Source: Corynebacterium humireducens NBRC 106098 = DSM 45392
Lineage (GTDB): Bacteria > Actinomycetota > Actinomycetes > Mycobacteriales > Mycobacteriaceae
Assembly (NCBI RefSeq): GCF_000819445.1
Contig: NZ_CP005286.1
Span: 620,001-684,000 of the forward strand
DNA length: 64,000 bases
Direction of reading: 5' to 3'
Positions within the stretch are counted from its first letter, which is position 1, and each line of letters begins with the position of its first letter. A program made the translations under genes and the position numbers. This document shows positions 32,944 through 40,437 of the stretch, piece by piece. The notes beneath the pieces are model-generated. The model worked only from the letters and a program-made list of their open reading frames with translations, was not told the DNA's origin and searched no databases.

Positions 32944-33771
32944 GTGTCAACAAATTTCTCCCGGGCGGTGATCGCCGTGGTCACCACGGTGCTGCGCGCC
33001 ATCCCGTTGGTCGCGGTCCTCGGCCTCCCACGTGAGGCCCCGCTTCCCGACGCCGCCGGGGACCCCGCCGGGGGCGTCGAGAAGCAGCAGGTCCGGCCCG
33101 TCACCGTCGACGGACCGGACCTCGAGTCATTCGTGGAGAACTCCACAGGCTCCCAGGTGAGCTTCTACCGCATCTCCGACGGGAAACGCACCGGCACCGC
33201 CACGGAACGCTTCGCGCGGCCCGCACTGAGCCTCATCAAGCTCTACATCGCGGAGTACGTCATCGAGCACGGCACCCTGACCGAACAGTACGAGGCGATC
33301 AACATGATCAGCTCCTCGGACGACAGGTCGGCGGGGGAGCTGTACCGGAAGTACCCCGACTCCATCGACGTCGTGGCGAAGAAGTACGGACTGCTGTCCA
33401 CACGGGCCGCCGACCGGTGGGGATTCTCGGTGACGTCCACCTACGACGCGGTCAACTTCATCGCGCAACTGCTCGAGAGGGACCCCATGCACCCCATCCT
33501 GGTGGCCATGGCGGAGGCGACCCCCATCGCCGCCGACGGCTACGGCCAGGACTTCGGGACCTCGGTGCTGCCCGGGGTGATCGGCACCAAGTGGGGATGG
33601 TCGGACAAGAAGGACCTGCACTCCTCCGTGTCCTTCGGCGAGAACTTCGTCGTCGCCGCCGCCGTCACCGGCAGCGCCGACGACCTCACCGACCTCGTCG
33701 AGTTCCAGCTCACCGACGAGGTGGAGGAGGCCGGCAGGGCTACAGGCTCGAAGCCGTCCGCAGCAGGTTGA
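32944..33771 (+). CDS. Secreted beta-lactamase-like serine hydrolase
   Basis: 275 aa. A short N-terminal signal-like helix (residues 8-27) precedes a class A beta-lactamase-like fold: SxxK as SLIK near residue 100, an SDN-like SSDDRSAGELY, and a KTG-like TKWGWSDKKD region near 220. This set suggests a penicillin-binding-like serine hydrolase, though a distant or inactive member is possible. The GTG start has TATCAT eight bases upstream and no Shine-Dalgarno, so it is probably leaderless. Its 3' end overlaps the convergent DUF1906 gene by 32 bases. Confidence 0.7.
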   Translation: MSTNFSRAVIAVVTTVLRAIPLVAVLGLPREAPLPDAAGDPAGGVEKQQVRPVTVDGPDLESFVENSTGSQVSFYRISDGKRTGTATERFARPALSLIKLYIAEYVIEHGTLTEQYEAINMISSSDDRSAGELYRKYPDSIDVVAKKYGLLSTRAADRWGFSVTSTYDAVNFIAQLLERDPMHPILVAMAEATPIAADGYGQDFGTSVLPGVIGTKWGWSDKKDLHSSVSFGENFVVAAAVTGSADDLTDLVEFQLTDEVEEAGRATGSKPSAAG

Positions 33772-34567
33772 GCAGCTGGGTCAGCTGGTCGGTGGACACC
33801 TCCGGCGCCGGGGGAACGGGCGGGACCGGCACGTGGGGCACGTGCGGGGTCCACTGCCCCCAGTCGCTGGCGTACACGTTGTTGATGTCCACCTTGACGC
33901 CGTCGATGACCCGCTGATCCTCCCGCGGGAGCTGGTGGATCGTCGTGCGCGGGTGGATGCGCCCGCCGGATCCCCAGTCGTGCATCCAGAAGAACTCACC
34001 GATCCCGTCCTGCGTGCACCACTCGATGACGTGGTAGTTGCCGTACACGCCCGTCTGGTAGCCCGCCGCGTGCAGGGCCGCGCTGAAGGCCTGCAGGTAG
34101 GGGCGGATCTGGTTCTCGTACTGGGCGCGGGTCGGGTTGTCGTCGATGGCGATGTAGATCGGACGACCCTTCGGACCACCGGCGGCGACGTGCAGCGCAA
34201 TCGCCTGCGGGGCGTGCTCCAGGGCGCCTGCGGCCCCGCGCAGCCAGTCGGCGGTCTCGGCGCGGCCGAACTGGTACACCGAGGCGGTCTGGAGGCCGTA
34301 CTGGGCGAGGGAGACGGTCTCCGCGAGGGTGACCGGCTTGCCCAGCATCCAGTTCTCCGTGCCCGGGCGGCGCTGCGAGACGTAGCGCACGGCACCCAGG
34401 TGGCCGGCTCCCCGGATGGCGGCGGCCGAGGGGACCCCGGCGGCGTAGTCGATGACGGTGCCCAGGATGCGGCCCTGGGCGGCGGCCTGCGGGGCGGCGA
34501 CGCCGATGGTGCCGGCGGCGAGGGCGAGGGCGGAGGCGCGGAGGAAACCGCGGCGGTTCATGGGCAT
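33740..34567 (-). CDS. Tat-exported DUF1906 (glycoside-hydrolase-like) protein
   Basis: 275 aa, ATG with AGGAGA upstream. The twin-arginine signal MPMNRRGFLRASALALAAG leads to an Ala-rich cleavage region. The DUF1906 TIM-barrel-like domain begins with GTVIDYAAGVPSAAAIRGAGH and includes GRPIYIAIDDNP and GVYGNYHVIEWC. Related to the mycobacterial Tat protein Rv2525c. A probable cell-wall enzyme, unproven. It is strikingly similar to the first domain of the prophage endolysin 3 kb away. It is the last host gene before the attachment site. Confidence 0.87.
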   Translation of the reverse strand: MPMNRRGFLRASALALAAGTIGVAAPQAAAQGRILGTVIDYAAGVPSAAAIRGAGHLGAVRYVSQRRPGTENWMLGKPVTLAETVSLAQYGLQTASVYQFGRAETADWLRGAAGALEHAPQAIALHVAAGGPKGRPIYIAIDDNPTRAQYENQIRPYLQAFSAALHAAGYQTGVYGNYHVIEWCTQDGIGEFFWMHDWGSGGRIHPRTTIHQLPREDQRVIDGVKVDINNVYASDWGQWTPHVPHVPVPPVPPAPEVSTDQLTQLLNLLRTASSL

Positions 34568-34722
34568 GGTGGGTCTCCTGGAGGTATCACACTGACAACA
34601 CCTGTCACAATAGCAACGGACGGTGGGGGAGCGTCGGCGGCGGCGTCGATCGCCGGTGAACAGTGGGCTCCGGGGCGGCCGGATCGGGCGATGCTCACCG
34701 GCCATCGACCGTGGCGACCCAT

Positions 34723-34756
34723 GAAAGAACCCCCGTTGATACAGGTCAACGGGGGT
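34723..34756 (-). terminator. Terminator behind the tRNA 3' remnant
   Basis: ACCCCCGTTGA and TCAACGGGGGT form a perfect 11-bp stem followed on the minus strand by TTCTTT. It lies immediately downstream of the tRNA 3' end and was presumably the original tRNA terminator. Confidence 0.85.
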
Positions 34757-34760
34757 GTGC

Positions 34761-34796
34761 TGCGCCCCTGAGAGGAATCGAACCTCCGACACCCGC
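34761..34796 (-). other. tRNA 3'-end remnant: prophage attachment site (att)
   Basis: On the minus strand GGAGG-TTCGATT-CCTCT is a T-arm, followed by CAGGGGC-G-CA, an acceptor 3' strand. The upstream 80 bases lack D-arm, anticodon arm and the matching GCCCCTG. So only the 3' end of a tRNA is present, the usual product of phage integration into a tRNA gene. The intact tRNA should lie at the other prophage end, outside this window. Isoacceptor not determinable. The gap 34797-34962 shows no gene. Confidence 0.82.
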
Positions 34797-34962
34797 TATA
34801 CGCATCTGCGTAATAATACTGGTAGAGGATCGTGTCATTTAGCTGGTAGCCAGCGAATTTCTCGAACTCCAGCTGGTGCGAATGTGTGCGTACGTGTCTG
34901 CTTGTGTGGCGTAAACCGGTGGATAAGTGGTGGATCACCTCCCTGCGTAATCACTCACCCAC

Positions 34963-35307
34963 TCAGTCAGGCAGATCAGCCCGCACCTCCATCGGCGGCG
35001 TCGGCCACCTACTACGGTCCGGGTGCGCCTCACGCCAGTCCAGCACATGACGACGCCACGCATCATCCTTACGCTCCAACGCCTGCAGCCGACCATCCAG
35101 CCGGCCGATCTTCTGATCTCGCGCGGCGAAACCCTCCTCCATGACCCCAAGAACCCGGTCCACCGCCGTCTGAATCTTCCCGTCCTCCTTCTCCTGCGTC
35201 ACCGTCTGAACCTTCGCACGTGCCGCCACCCGCGCCGAAGCGTAGGACAGCCACGCAGCAATGACGACACCAAGGAAGCTAAGAACGTGCTCGGGCTCGA
35301 CCTGCAC
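34963..35307 (-). CDS. Phage membrane-anchored coiled-coil protein (lysis region)
   Basis: 114 aa from the GTG at 35307 (GGGGAG four bases upstream). One N-terminal membrane helix (about residues 7-25, VLSFLGVVIAAWLSYAS) is followed by a charged coiled-coil (EKEDGKIQTAVDRVLGVMEE, RLDGRLQALERKDD). It overlaps the preceding gene by 29 bases. Such terminal proteins next to holins in actinophages are often called lysis accessory or holin-like; specific role unknown. First phage gene at the att side. Confidence 0.7.
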   Translation of the reverse strand: MQVEPEHVLSFLGVVIAAWLSYASARVAARAKVQTVTQEKEDGKIQTAVDRVLGVMEEGFAARDQKIGRLDGRLQALERKDDAWRRHVLDWREAHPDRSRWPTPPMEVRADLPD

Positions 35308-35758
35308 TATGCTCCCCCTCAATCGGTCTGATCTGGATCTCCGTCCGGGCACCCCTCCACAGGGACCAGAACGTCAGCAGGACCAGCGACGAATAGACGC
35401 TGAACCCGACATAGCCGCGGGCGAAGTCCCCCACCAGTGCACCACCAAGGTGACTGGCCGCCCACAGTGCATGGATACCGACGACCGCCCCCGTCGCCAG
35501 GGTGGCGACCAGGTGTCGATGCCACACTGCCCCGGCGAGCGCGAGCACCCCGACCCCGGCCCACACCAGTGCCCACACGTGGAATCCGAAGTACGCTTCC
35601 GCCGGGTGGGTGACCTGGGTGTGAATCCACTGGTAGGCGGCCGCGTGACCCCACGCGCTGTATGCCAGGACCAGCAGGGCCGAGGCGTCGCTGAGCAGCC
35701 ACCCGCGGAGGCGGCGGGCCCACGGCTGGACAGGGGCAGGAAGGTACTCGATTGGCAC
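35279..35758 (-). CDS. Phage polytopic membrane protein (putative holin-like)
   Basis: 159 aa, GTG start. Four membrane helices (about 22-44, 57-79, 84-106, 112-131) and a charged C-terminus ending RPIEGEHSAGRARARS. Position between a two-helix holin candidate and the coiled-coil protein suggests part of the lysis cassette. No family recognised. Confidence 0.65.
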   Translation of the reverse strand: MPIEYLPAPVQPWARRLRGWLLSDASALLVLAYSAWGHAAAYQWIHTQVTHPAEAYFGFHVWALVWAGVGVLALAGAVWHRHLVATLATGAVVGIHALWAASHLGGALVGDFARGYVGFSVYSSLVLLTFWSLWRGARTEIQIRPIEGEHSAGRARARS

Positions 35759-35770
35759 GGGGAACCTGAC

Positions 35771-36154
35771 CTAGTGGTAGACGGAGAACCCGGGGCGGAG
35801 GTTCTCGACGACCTCACGGCCCGCCCTGATCGTGTCGCCCACCTGGCGGGCTGCATCCACGGCAGCGGCCGGCACCGGCATCTGGGCCTGGTACTCCCGG
35901 GCAGCACGCGAGACACCAGACGGAGTCAGCGCCTGCGGGGTGGCGGCGTGGATGACGACCTCAGCCGTGCCGATGATCAGCGCGATGACCGCGGACACCC
36001 ACAGTGGGGCACCCACCGCGTACACCGTGGCAACCTGGGCGATCTGCAGGACCACGCCGGCTACCGCGGTGAGGGAGTCCTTGCGGCGCAGGAACCACGA
36101 CTGCTTCGCGATCGCCGCGGCGCCGGCCTGCTGGACGGGGGAGAGCTGGGACAT
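35771..36154 (-). CDS. Putative holin
   Basis: 127 aa, strong AAGGAG before the ATG. Two closely spaced membrane helices (about 28-50 and 52-72: LTAVAGVVLQIAQVATVYAV, LWVSAVIALIIGTAEVVI) and a soluble tail. Located three bases downstream of the endolysin gene. Size, topology and position are those of an actinophage holin that would release lysin through the membrane. Confidence 0.75.
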   Translation of the reverse strand: MSQLSPVQQAGAAAIAKQSWFLRRKDSLTAVAGVVLQIAQVATVYAVGAPLWVSAVIALIIGTAEVVIHAATPQALTPSGVSRAAREYQAQMPVPAAAVDAARQVGDTIRAGREVVENLRPGFSVYH

Positions 36155-36157
36155 GGC

Positions 36158-37810
36158 TTAGGACTCCTTCTCGGAGGCGGTCATGGCGGAGTCGGCCGTC
36201 GGGGCGGGGCCGGTGGTCATGACCCGCTCGAAGGTGGCCTTGGCATTGCGGGCCGCATCCGTCAGCCGATCCCAGATCGCTGGGAGCATGTTGGCGTGCA
36301 TGTCCTCGATCTTCCGGTCGTTGTCGAGGATGTAGCCCACCAGCGTCTCGCGGTGCTCAGACCGCTCACCGTCGGCGTTCTCGTAGCGGGACTGGAACTT
36401 GTGGGTGAGCTCGAAGTGGATGCGGTCGATCTTCGCCGCCAGCTCTTCCTGGCGCTCAACGGGCAGGGACATGAATAGACCTCCTGTGGTCTCGGTAGTA
36501 AACGGGGGGTTGTCGATCAGGTGCTGGACGTCACGACGGAACGCGTCCATGTTCAGGTTGGGGTCAACCTTGCGGCTGGGGGCGTACTCCTTGTGGCCGG
36601 GCAGGTGGGCACGGTCGGCGGTCAGGCCCTTGTACCAGAGCACCGCAGCCGCGGAGCGCACGCACGCGTCGTACAGTTCGGGCTCCCACGGCTCCCGGCC
36701 GGAGTTCTGTGGCTCGATCCCGATGTAGCGGGCATTGCCCGAGGTATACAGCTTCGGGCCGGTGGCCGACGGTCGGGTGACGTAGCCCTGGCCGGCGGCA
36801 CCACCACACCCCGGGTCTGCCAGGCCGGCGTGGTAGGCGATACCGGCGCCGAGAATCTCCACGGTGCCGTCGCGGTGACCGAACAGCGTGGCGGACAGTC
36901 CACCGCCGACGCCGGGGTTGTCGGCGACGTAGCCGGGGGAGGTGCGGTCCGGGGTGGAGCCGCCGGTGTGGTGCATCATGAAGCCGACGATGTCGGTGAA
37001 GTCACCGTGTCCGCGGGTACGCCACCCGGGGTGTTCGATGACGGTGACTCCGAACAGGCGCAGGACGTCGGGAAGCCAGGTCGGGTCGCCGGTCCCGGTC
37101 GGGTCCGGCTGGATGCTGGTAGCGCTCATGGGTGCTACCTCCTTTCGGGTCGGGGACGGGGCGACAGTGGGTGGGTGCTGTCCCCAGTAGCTGTGGCGGA
37201 TGTCGTTGACGTCGACGGTCACACCGTCGATGACGGGGCCGGGCGTGGAGGGGGTGTCGACGATCCGCTGGTACAACACAGCACCGGGGTGGATCACGCC
37301 TGCCGACCAGGAGCGGGTCTGCCACATCAGGTGCTTGCTCCCACCGAGGTCAGCGATCACCGCGTCCTCGCGGGCCCAGTCGCACACCCGGGAGTGGCCG
37401 TAGATTCCTACCCGGTCCCGGCCGAGCACCCGGCAGGCGGCCCGGAAGTACTCCGACGCCACGAGGTTCCACTGGGCCAGGGTGATGTCGAAGTCGACGG
37501 CGAAGAACACCGGCCACCCGTCCATGCCGATGGAGCGCAGGTGCTCGTCGGCGGCACGGGCGTCGAGTTCCCCGCCGACTTTGCCGCGGAGGACGTCGGG
37601 GTGGCGGTCCTTGCCGAACTGCCACACCGCGGCGACGTCTACTCCGTTGTTGTGCAGGTCGTTGATCTCGTCGCGGTGGACGGGCTTGCCACGCATCCAC
37701 TCGGCACCCCGACGCGGTGGGCTGACGTACCTGACGACGCCCGAGTGGCCGGCACGTCTGATCGCTGCCGCGGCCGGTACACCGGCGGCGTAGTCAACGG
37801 CGGTAGCCAA
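36158..37810 (-). CDS. Endolysin (lysin A): DUF1906 domain, amidase_2 domain, C-terminal domain
   Basis: 550 aa from a TTG start preceded by GAGGGGAA. Residues 1 to about 215 are a DUF1906 glycoside-hydrolase-like domain (AVDYAAGVPAAAAIRRAGH ... VIDGVTVDVNDIRHSYWGQ). Residues about 240-435 are an N-acetylmuramoyl-L-alanine amidase with zinc ligands in MMHHTGG, YHAGL and LPGHKEY. Residues 447-550 are a charged helical domain (VERQEELAAKIDRIHFELTH). Strong ribosome binding sites and ATGs occur in frame at both domain boundaries (37129 and 36472), so three products may be made. It cuts peptidoglycan at lysis. Confidence 0.92.
   Translation of the reverse strand: MATAVDYAAGVPAAAAIRRAGHSGVVRYVSPPRRGAEWMRGKPVHRDEINDLHNNGVDVAAVWQFGKDRHPDVLRGKVGGELDARAADEHLRSIGMDGWPVFFAVDFDITLAQWNLVASEYFRAACRVLGRDRVGIYGHSRVCDWAREDAVIADLGGSKHLMWQTRSWSAGVIHPGAVLYQRIVDTPSTPGPVIDGVTVDVNDIRHSYWGQHPPTVAPSPTRKEVAPMSATSIQPDPTGTGDPTWLPDVLRLFGVTVIEHPGWRTRGHGDFTDIVGFMMHHTGGSTPDRTSPGYVADNPGVGGGLSATLFGHRDGTVEILGAGIAYHAGLADPGCGGAAGQGYVTRPSATGPKLYTSGNARYIGIEPQNSGREPWEPELYDACVRSAAAVLWYKGLTADRAHLPGHKEYAPSRKVDPNLNMDAFRRDVQHLIDNPPFTTETTGGLFMSLPVERQEELAAKIDRIHFELTHKFQSRYENADGERSEHRETLVGYILDNDRKIEDMHANMLPAIWDRLTDAARNAKATFERVMTTGPAPTADSAMTASEKES
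36472..36487 (-). promoter_or_regulatory. Internal ribosome binding site and ATG before the endolysin C-terminal domain
   Basis: AGGAGGT, six bases, ATG, in frame with the endolysin. It would make a 104-aa protein MSLPVERQEELAAKIDR... to the shared stop. Confidence 0.7.
37129..37147 (-). promoter_or_regulatory. Internal ribosome binding site and ATG before the endolysin amidase domain
   Basis: AAAGGAGGT, seven bases, ATG, in frame with the endolysin. It would make a 323-aa amidase-plus-C-terminal protein beginning MSATSIQPDPTG. Confidence 0.7.
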
Positions 37811-37948
37811 GGAGTTCCCCTCTCAGTTTCGTTACAGTCCGCACGCTAAGGGGGAGGGGTGACGGATCGCCGTCGGAATGCGTAACACTCGGACTATGGT
37901 TGGCGATGTAAGTACTGAACCTGCCATGGAATTCGAAAGGAACTCGCG

Positions 37949-38095
37949 ATGAACGGTGGCCCCATGTATCAAGGACTTGAGAGCTCGAAAGACCCTGGCC
38001 TGTGGGTGGGAGGCATCTTTTTTGGTGGACTTCTGTTGAGCTTCATTTTCAAGCTCATCAATGGAATCCCGCTCACTGAGCAGCGATCCAGCTAG
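37949..38095 (+). CDS. 48-aa single-pass membrane protein, plus-strand accessory gene
   Basis: MNGGPMYQGLESSKDPGLWV then a hydrophobic stretch GGIFFGGLLLSFIFKLI and a polar end NGIPLTEQRSS. AAAGGA lies eight to nine bases before the ATG, and a perfect terminator follows 45 bases after the stop. It is transcribed against all surrounding late genes, so it would be expressed independently, a moron arrangement. The hydrophobic small protein could act in superinfection exclusion or lysis control; function unknown. A stretch with weak promoter-like AT content (GGACTATGG) precedes it. Confidence 0.65.
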   Translation: MNGGPMYQGLESSKDPGLWVGGIFFGGLLLSFIFKLINGIPLTEQRSS

Positions 38096-38140
38096 ACAGC
38101 TTCCTGAACTCAAAAGGTAACTAGCGCTCGAGAGCGCATG

Positions 38141-38190
38141 AGGGTGCCGTCCCGACGAACTCGGGACGGCACCCTCGTTGCATCTTTGTT
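38141..38190 (+). terminator. Terminator after the 48-aa gene
   Basis: AGGGTGCCGTCCCGA, five-base loop, TCGGGACGGCACCCT: a perfect 15-bp stem followed by TCGTTGCATCTTTGTT. It could also act for lysin B transcription on the other strand. Confidence 0.85.
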
Positions 38191-38843
38191 CTAGATGCGT
38201 GCACCCCAGTAGTTGAGGTGGTTGATGGAGTGGCCCAGGGCGGTGCGGCCACCGAAGATCGGGTAGGACGGATCGTTGTAGCGACCGTGGGCGTTCTCGT
38301 TCTGGTAGCGCATCATCGCCTCAGCAGTGTTGATGGTCTTGGCGAGGTTAGCCGGAGTCGCAACCGCGCCGTTGATCAGCGCGATCAGCTTCATCACGCT
38401 GTCAGTGGTAGCTGCCTGCGCCTGCGGGTTGCCGACGCCGGTGTGCTCCAGGATGTCGTGAATCTCCTTGCCCCAGGTGTTATCCAGGTCAGTGTTGGTG
38501 AACAGGTCGTCGGCGTGGGCGTAGGCGAAGTAGTCGATCGGCCAGGTGTTCCAGACCGGCTGACCTGCGACACCCTCGAACTTGAGGCGGTTCGGATCAT
38601 CCAGGTGGAAGGACTTGCCCTTCGCGCGGTACGGGGAAGCGAAGACGTGTGCCCAACGGCAGTCACCGACGCGGTGCTGCATGTCGCCTTCGACGAGTGC
38701 CTTGACCACCAGGTCGGCGACAGCACCGCCCTGGGAGAAGCCGGCGATGCCGAAGGTTCCCGGGGTCTCGTTGATGAGGCGCTTGACCTCGGCAACGCCC
38801 TGGTCGCGAGACTCAGCGTAGGACGGGGAGCCGAGGTGCAGGA
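38191..38843 (-). pseudogene. Lysin B (mycolyl-arabinogalactan esterase-like), C-terminal part, split by IS3 element
   Basis: About 215 codons continuing an alpha/beta-hydrolase: RLINETPGTFGIAGFSQGGA contains the GxSxG nucleophile elbow, with later DLVVKAL, an FASPYR region, and the C-terminal ...HSINHLNYWGARI. This matches LysB of phages infecting mycolic-acid bacteria, which frees the outer mycolate layer at lysis. The N-terminal 62 codons lie at 40157-40343 beyond the IS. Removing the element and one GCAGGA copy restores one 277-aa frame. Confidence 0.88.
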
Positions 38844-38911
38844 CCTGACCCCTGTTTGGTAGACACCCGACAACCCGGCTTTCTGCCGGGGAAGAAAGGT
38901 AACCTGCCACC

Positions 38912-39226
38912 ATGCCGATCAAGACCTACACCGAGGAGTTCCGCCGCGACGCGGTCGCCCTCTACGAGAACTCACCCGGGGTATCGATCAACGCCCTCGC
39001 CACAGAACTCGGCGTCAACCGCAACACGCTCCAGATCTGGGTCCGCAAATACGGCACCGGCGCCCGCACCAGCAGCTCGGATTCTTCCTCCAGCTCTGAC
39101 ACACCGACCGTGGTGACCGAAGCGGAACGCATCCGCCAGCTGGAACGAGAAGTTCGCAGACTCCGGGAGGAACGCGACATTCTGCGCAAGGCCGCGAAAT
39201 ATTTTGCGGAAGAGACGAACTGGTGA
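38912..39226 (+). CDS. IS3-family transposase OrfA
   Basis: 104 aa. Helix-turn-helix IS3_IS911-type N-terminus (YTEEFRRDAVALYENSPGVS) and a C-terminal leucine-zipper coiled coil (IRQLEREVRRLREERDILRK) ending KYFAEETNW. It binds the element ends. Its stop overlaps the GTG of orfB. Identical in protein sequence to copy 2. Confidence 0.95.
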   Translation: MPIKTYTEEFRRDAVALYENSPGVSINALATELGVNRNTLQIWVRKYGTGARTSSSDSSSSSDTPTVVTEAERIRQLEREVRRLREERDILRKAAKYFAEETNW

Positions 39227-40119
39227 TCCGCTTCCAGTTCGTTGACGACGCCCGGAACGACCATTCGGTTAAGCGGTTATGCGAGGTCCTCCAGCTCAAT
39301 CGGTCCTCGTACTACAAATGGAAAAACACCTCCGCCACCAGGAAGAAACGTCTGCTCAGCGACGCGATCCTCGGCGCAAGGGTCAAGGCCGTGTTCACCA
39401 AGGAACGCGGATGCTACGGGGCGAAACGCATCACTGCGGAACTCAACGACGATTCGACCGCAACCCCGGTCAACCACAAGAAAGTCGCCCGCATCATGCG
39501 CTCGTTGAAGCTGTTCGGGTATTCGAAGAAACGCAAGATCACCACCCCGGTGTCCGAGGGAAAGAAGTCGGTTTTTCCGGATCTCGTGGGAAGGAAATTC
39601 ACCGCTGAGCATCCCAATCGGGTCTACGTCGGCGACATCACCTACCTGCCGATCGCGGACGGGTCGAATATGTACCTGGCCACCGTCATCGACTGTTTCT
39701 CCCGTCGGCTGGTCGGCTTCGCGATCGCCGATCACATGCGCACCTCCCTGGTCCAGGACGCGCTGGTGATGGCGAAGGGACAGCGTGGAAGTCTAAAGGA
39801 TGCTGTTTTTCACTCGGATCACGGAAGTGTCTATACCTCGCATGCGTTCCAGGACACGTGCGGGGAGTTAGGGATCCGGCAGTCGATGGGCGCGATTGGT
39901 GCCAGTGCTGACAATGCCTTGGCGGAGTCATTTAACGCCGCGTTGAAGCGCGAGGTCCTCCAGGACGCGAAGACGTTTACCAATCAGTTGCAGTGCCGGC
40001 GAGATGTTTTCCGCTGGTGTACCCGCTACAACACCACGCGTCGACATTCCTGGTGTAAATATCTCGCGCCAGCAGTGTTTGAGGAGCGGTGTCCTGTTAT
40101 GCTGAGATCTGCTTCCTGA
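39223..40119 (+). CDS. IS3-family transposase OrfB (DDE integrase core)
   Basis: 298 aa. N-terminal HTH_21 region (YYKWKNTS) followed by an rve core with catalytic residues in GDITYLPIADG (first Asp), VFHSDHGSVYTS (second Asp) and NALAESFNAALKREVL (Glu). A GTGA overlap with orfA allows coupling; classical IS3 elements also make an OrfAB frameshift fusion. Two amino acids differ from copy 2 (Q/K in VLQLNRSS and F/Y in DCFSRRLVG). Confidence 0.95.
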   Translation: MIRFQFVDDARNDHSVKRLCEVLQLNRSSYYKWKNTSATRKKRLLSDAILGARVKAVFTKERGCYGAKRITAELNDDSTATPVNHKKVARIMRSLKLFGYSKKRKITTPVSEGKKSVFPDLVGRKFTAEHPNRVYVGDITYLPIADGSNMYLATVIDCFSRRLVGFAIADHMRTSLVQDALVMAKGQRGSLKDAVFHSDHGSVYTSHAFQDTCGELGIRQSMGAIGASADNALAESFNAALKREVLQDAKTFTNQLQCRRDVFRWCTRYNTTRRHSWCKYLAPAVFEERCPVMLRSAS

Positions 40120-40156
40120 TCACATCCCCTGTGTCTACTTTCCGGGGGTCGGGCCC

Positions 40157-40343
40157 GCAGGAGGGGGTCACGGTCGCCCGGGATGACGCCGAAGGATGCC
40201 GGGTAGTTGACGAACTTGACGTCCCAGACATTGCGGTCGAGGTCAGTCGCATACGGCGCGAGCAGACCAGTCGGGGTGCTCGGGGTGGAACCCGGCTTGA
40301 TCTCCCAGGTGCCCGGAATGACGAACAGAGTATGGCGAGCCAT
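40157..40343 (-). pseudogene. Lysin B, N-terminal part, split by IS3 element
   Basis: ATG with AGAAAGGGA upstream starts MARHTLFVIPGTWEIKPGS and runs 62 codons to VNYPASFGVIPGDRDPLL before entering the element. In frame with the distal part after removal of the IS. The current product would be a short truncated protein without the catalytic serine. Confidence 0.88.
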
Positions 40344-40437
40344 TACTGTCCCTTTCTGCCGATCATGTCGGCGAGTAAGAAGGTGAAGTCGCACGTCTGT
40401 ACGACCACCCCGGAACGTAGAGACAGGGGGTGACACG

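Larger units (their letters stand above)
38844..40156 (+). mobile_element. IS3-family insertion sequence, copy 1
   Basis: 1,313 bp, flanked by GCAGGA on both sides. The ends contain imperfect inverted repeats (GACCCCTGTTTGGTAGACAC against GACCCCCGGAAAGTAGACAC). It carries two overlapping frames, orfA and orfB. The outer 5-6 bases of each end are also shared with copy 2 and are counted as element, which makes the target duplication six bases, long for IS3. Inserted in lysin B. Confidence 0.9.

Noticed and set aside
34797..34962. Full tRNA gene at the prophage edge
   Set aside because: The 80 bases upstream of the T-arm do not form D or anticodon arms, and the 5' acceptor GCCCCTG is missing.
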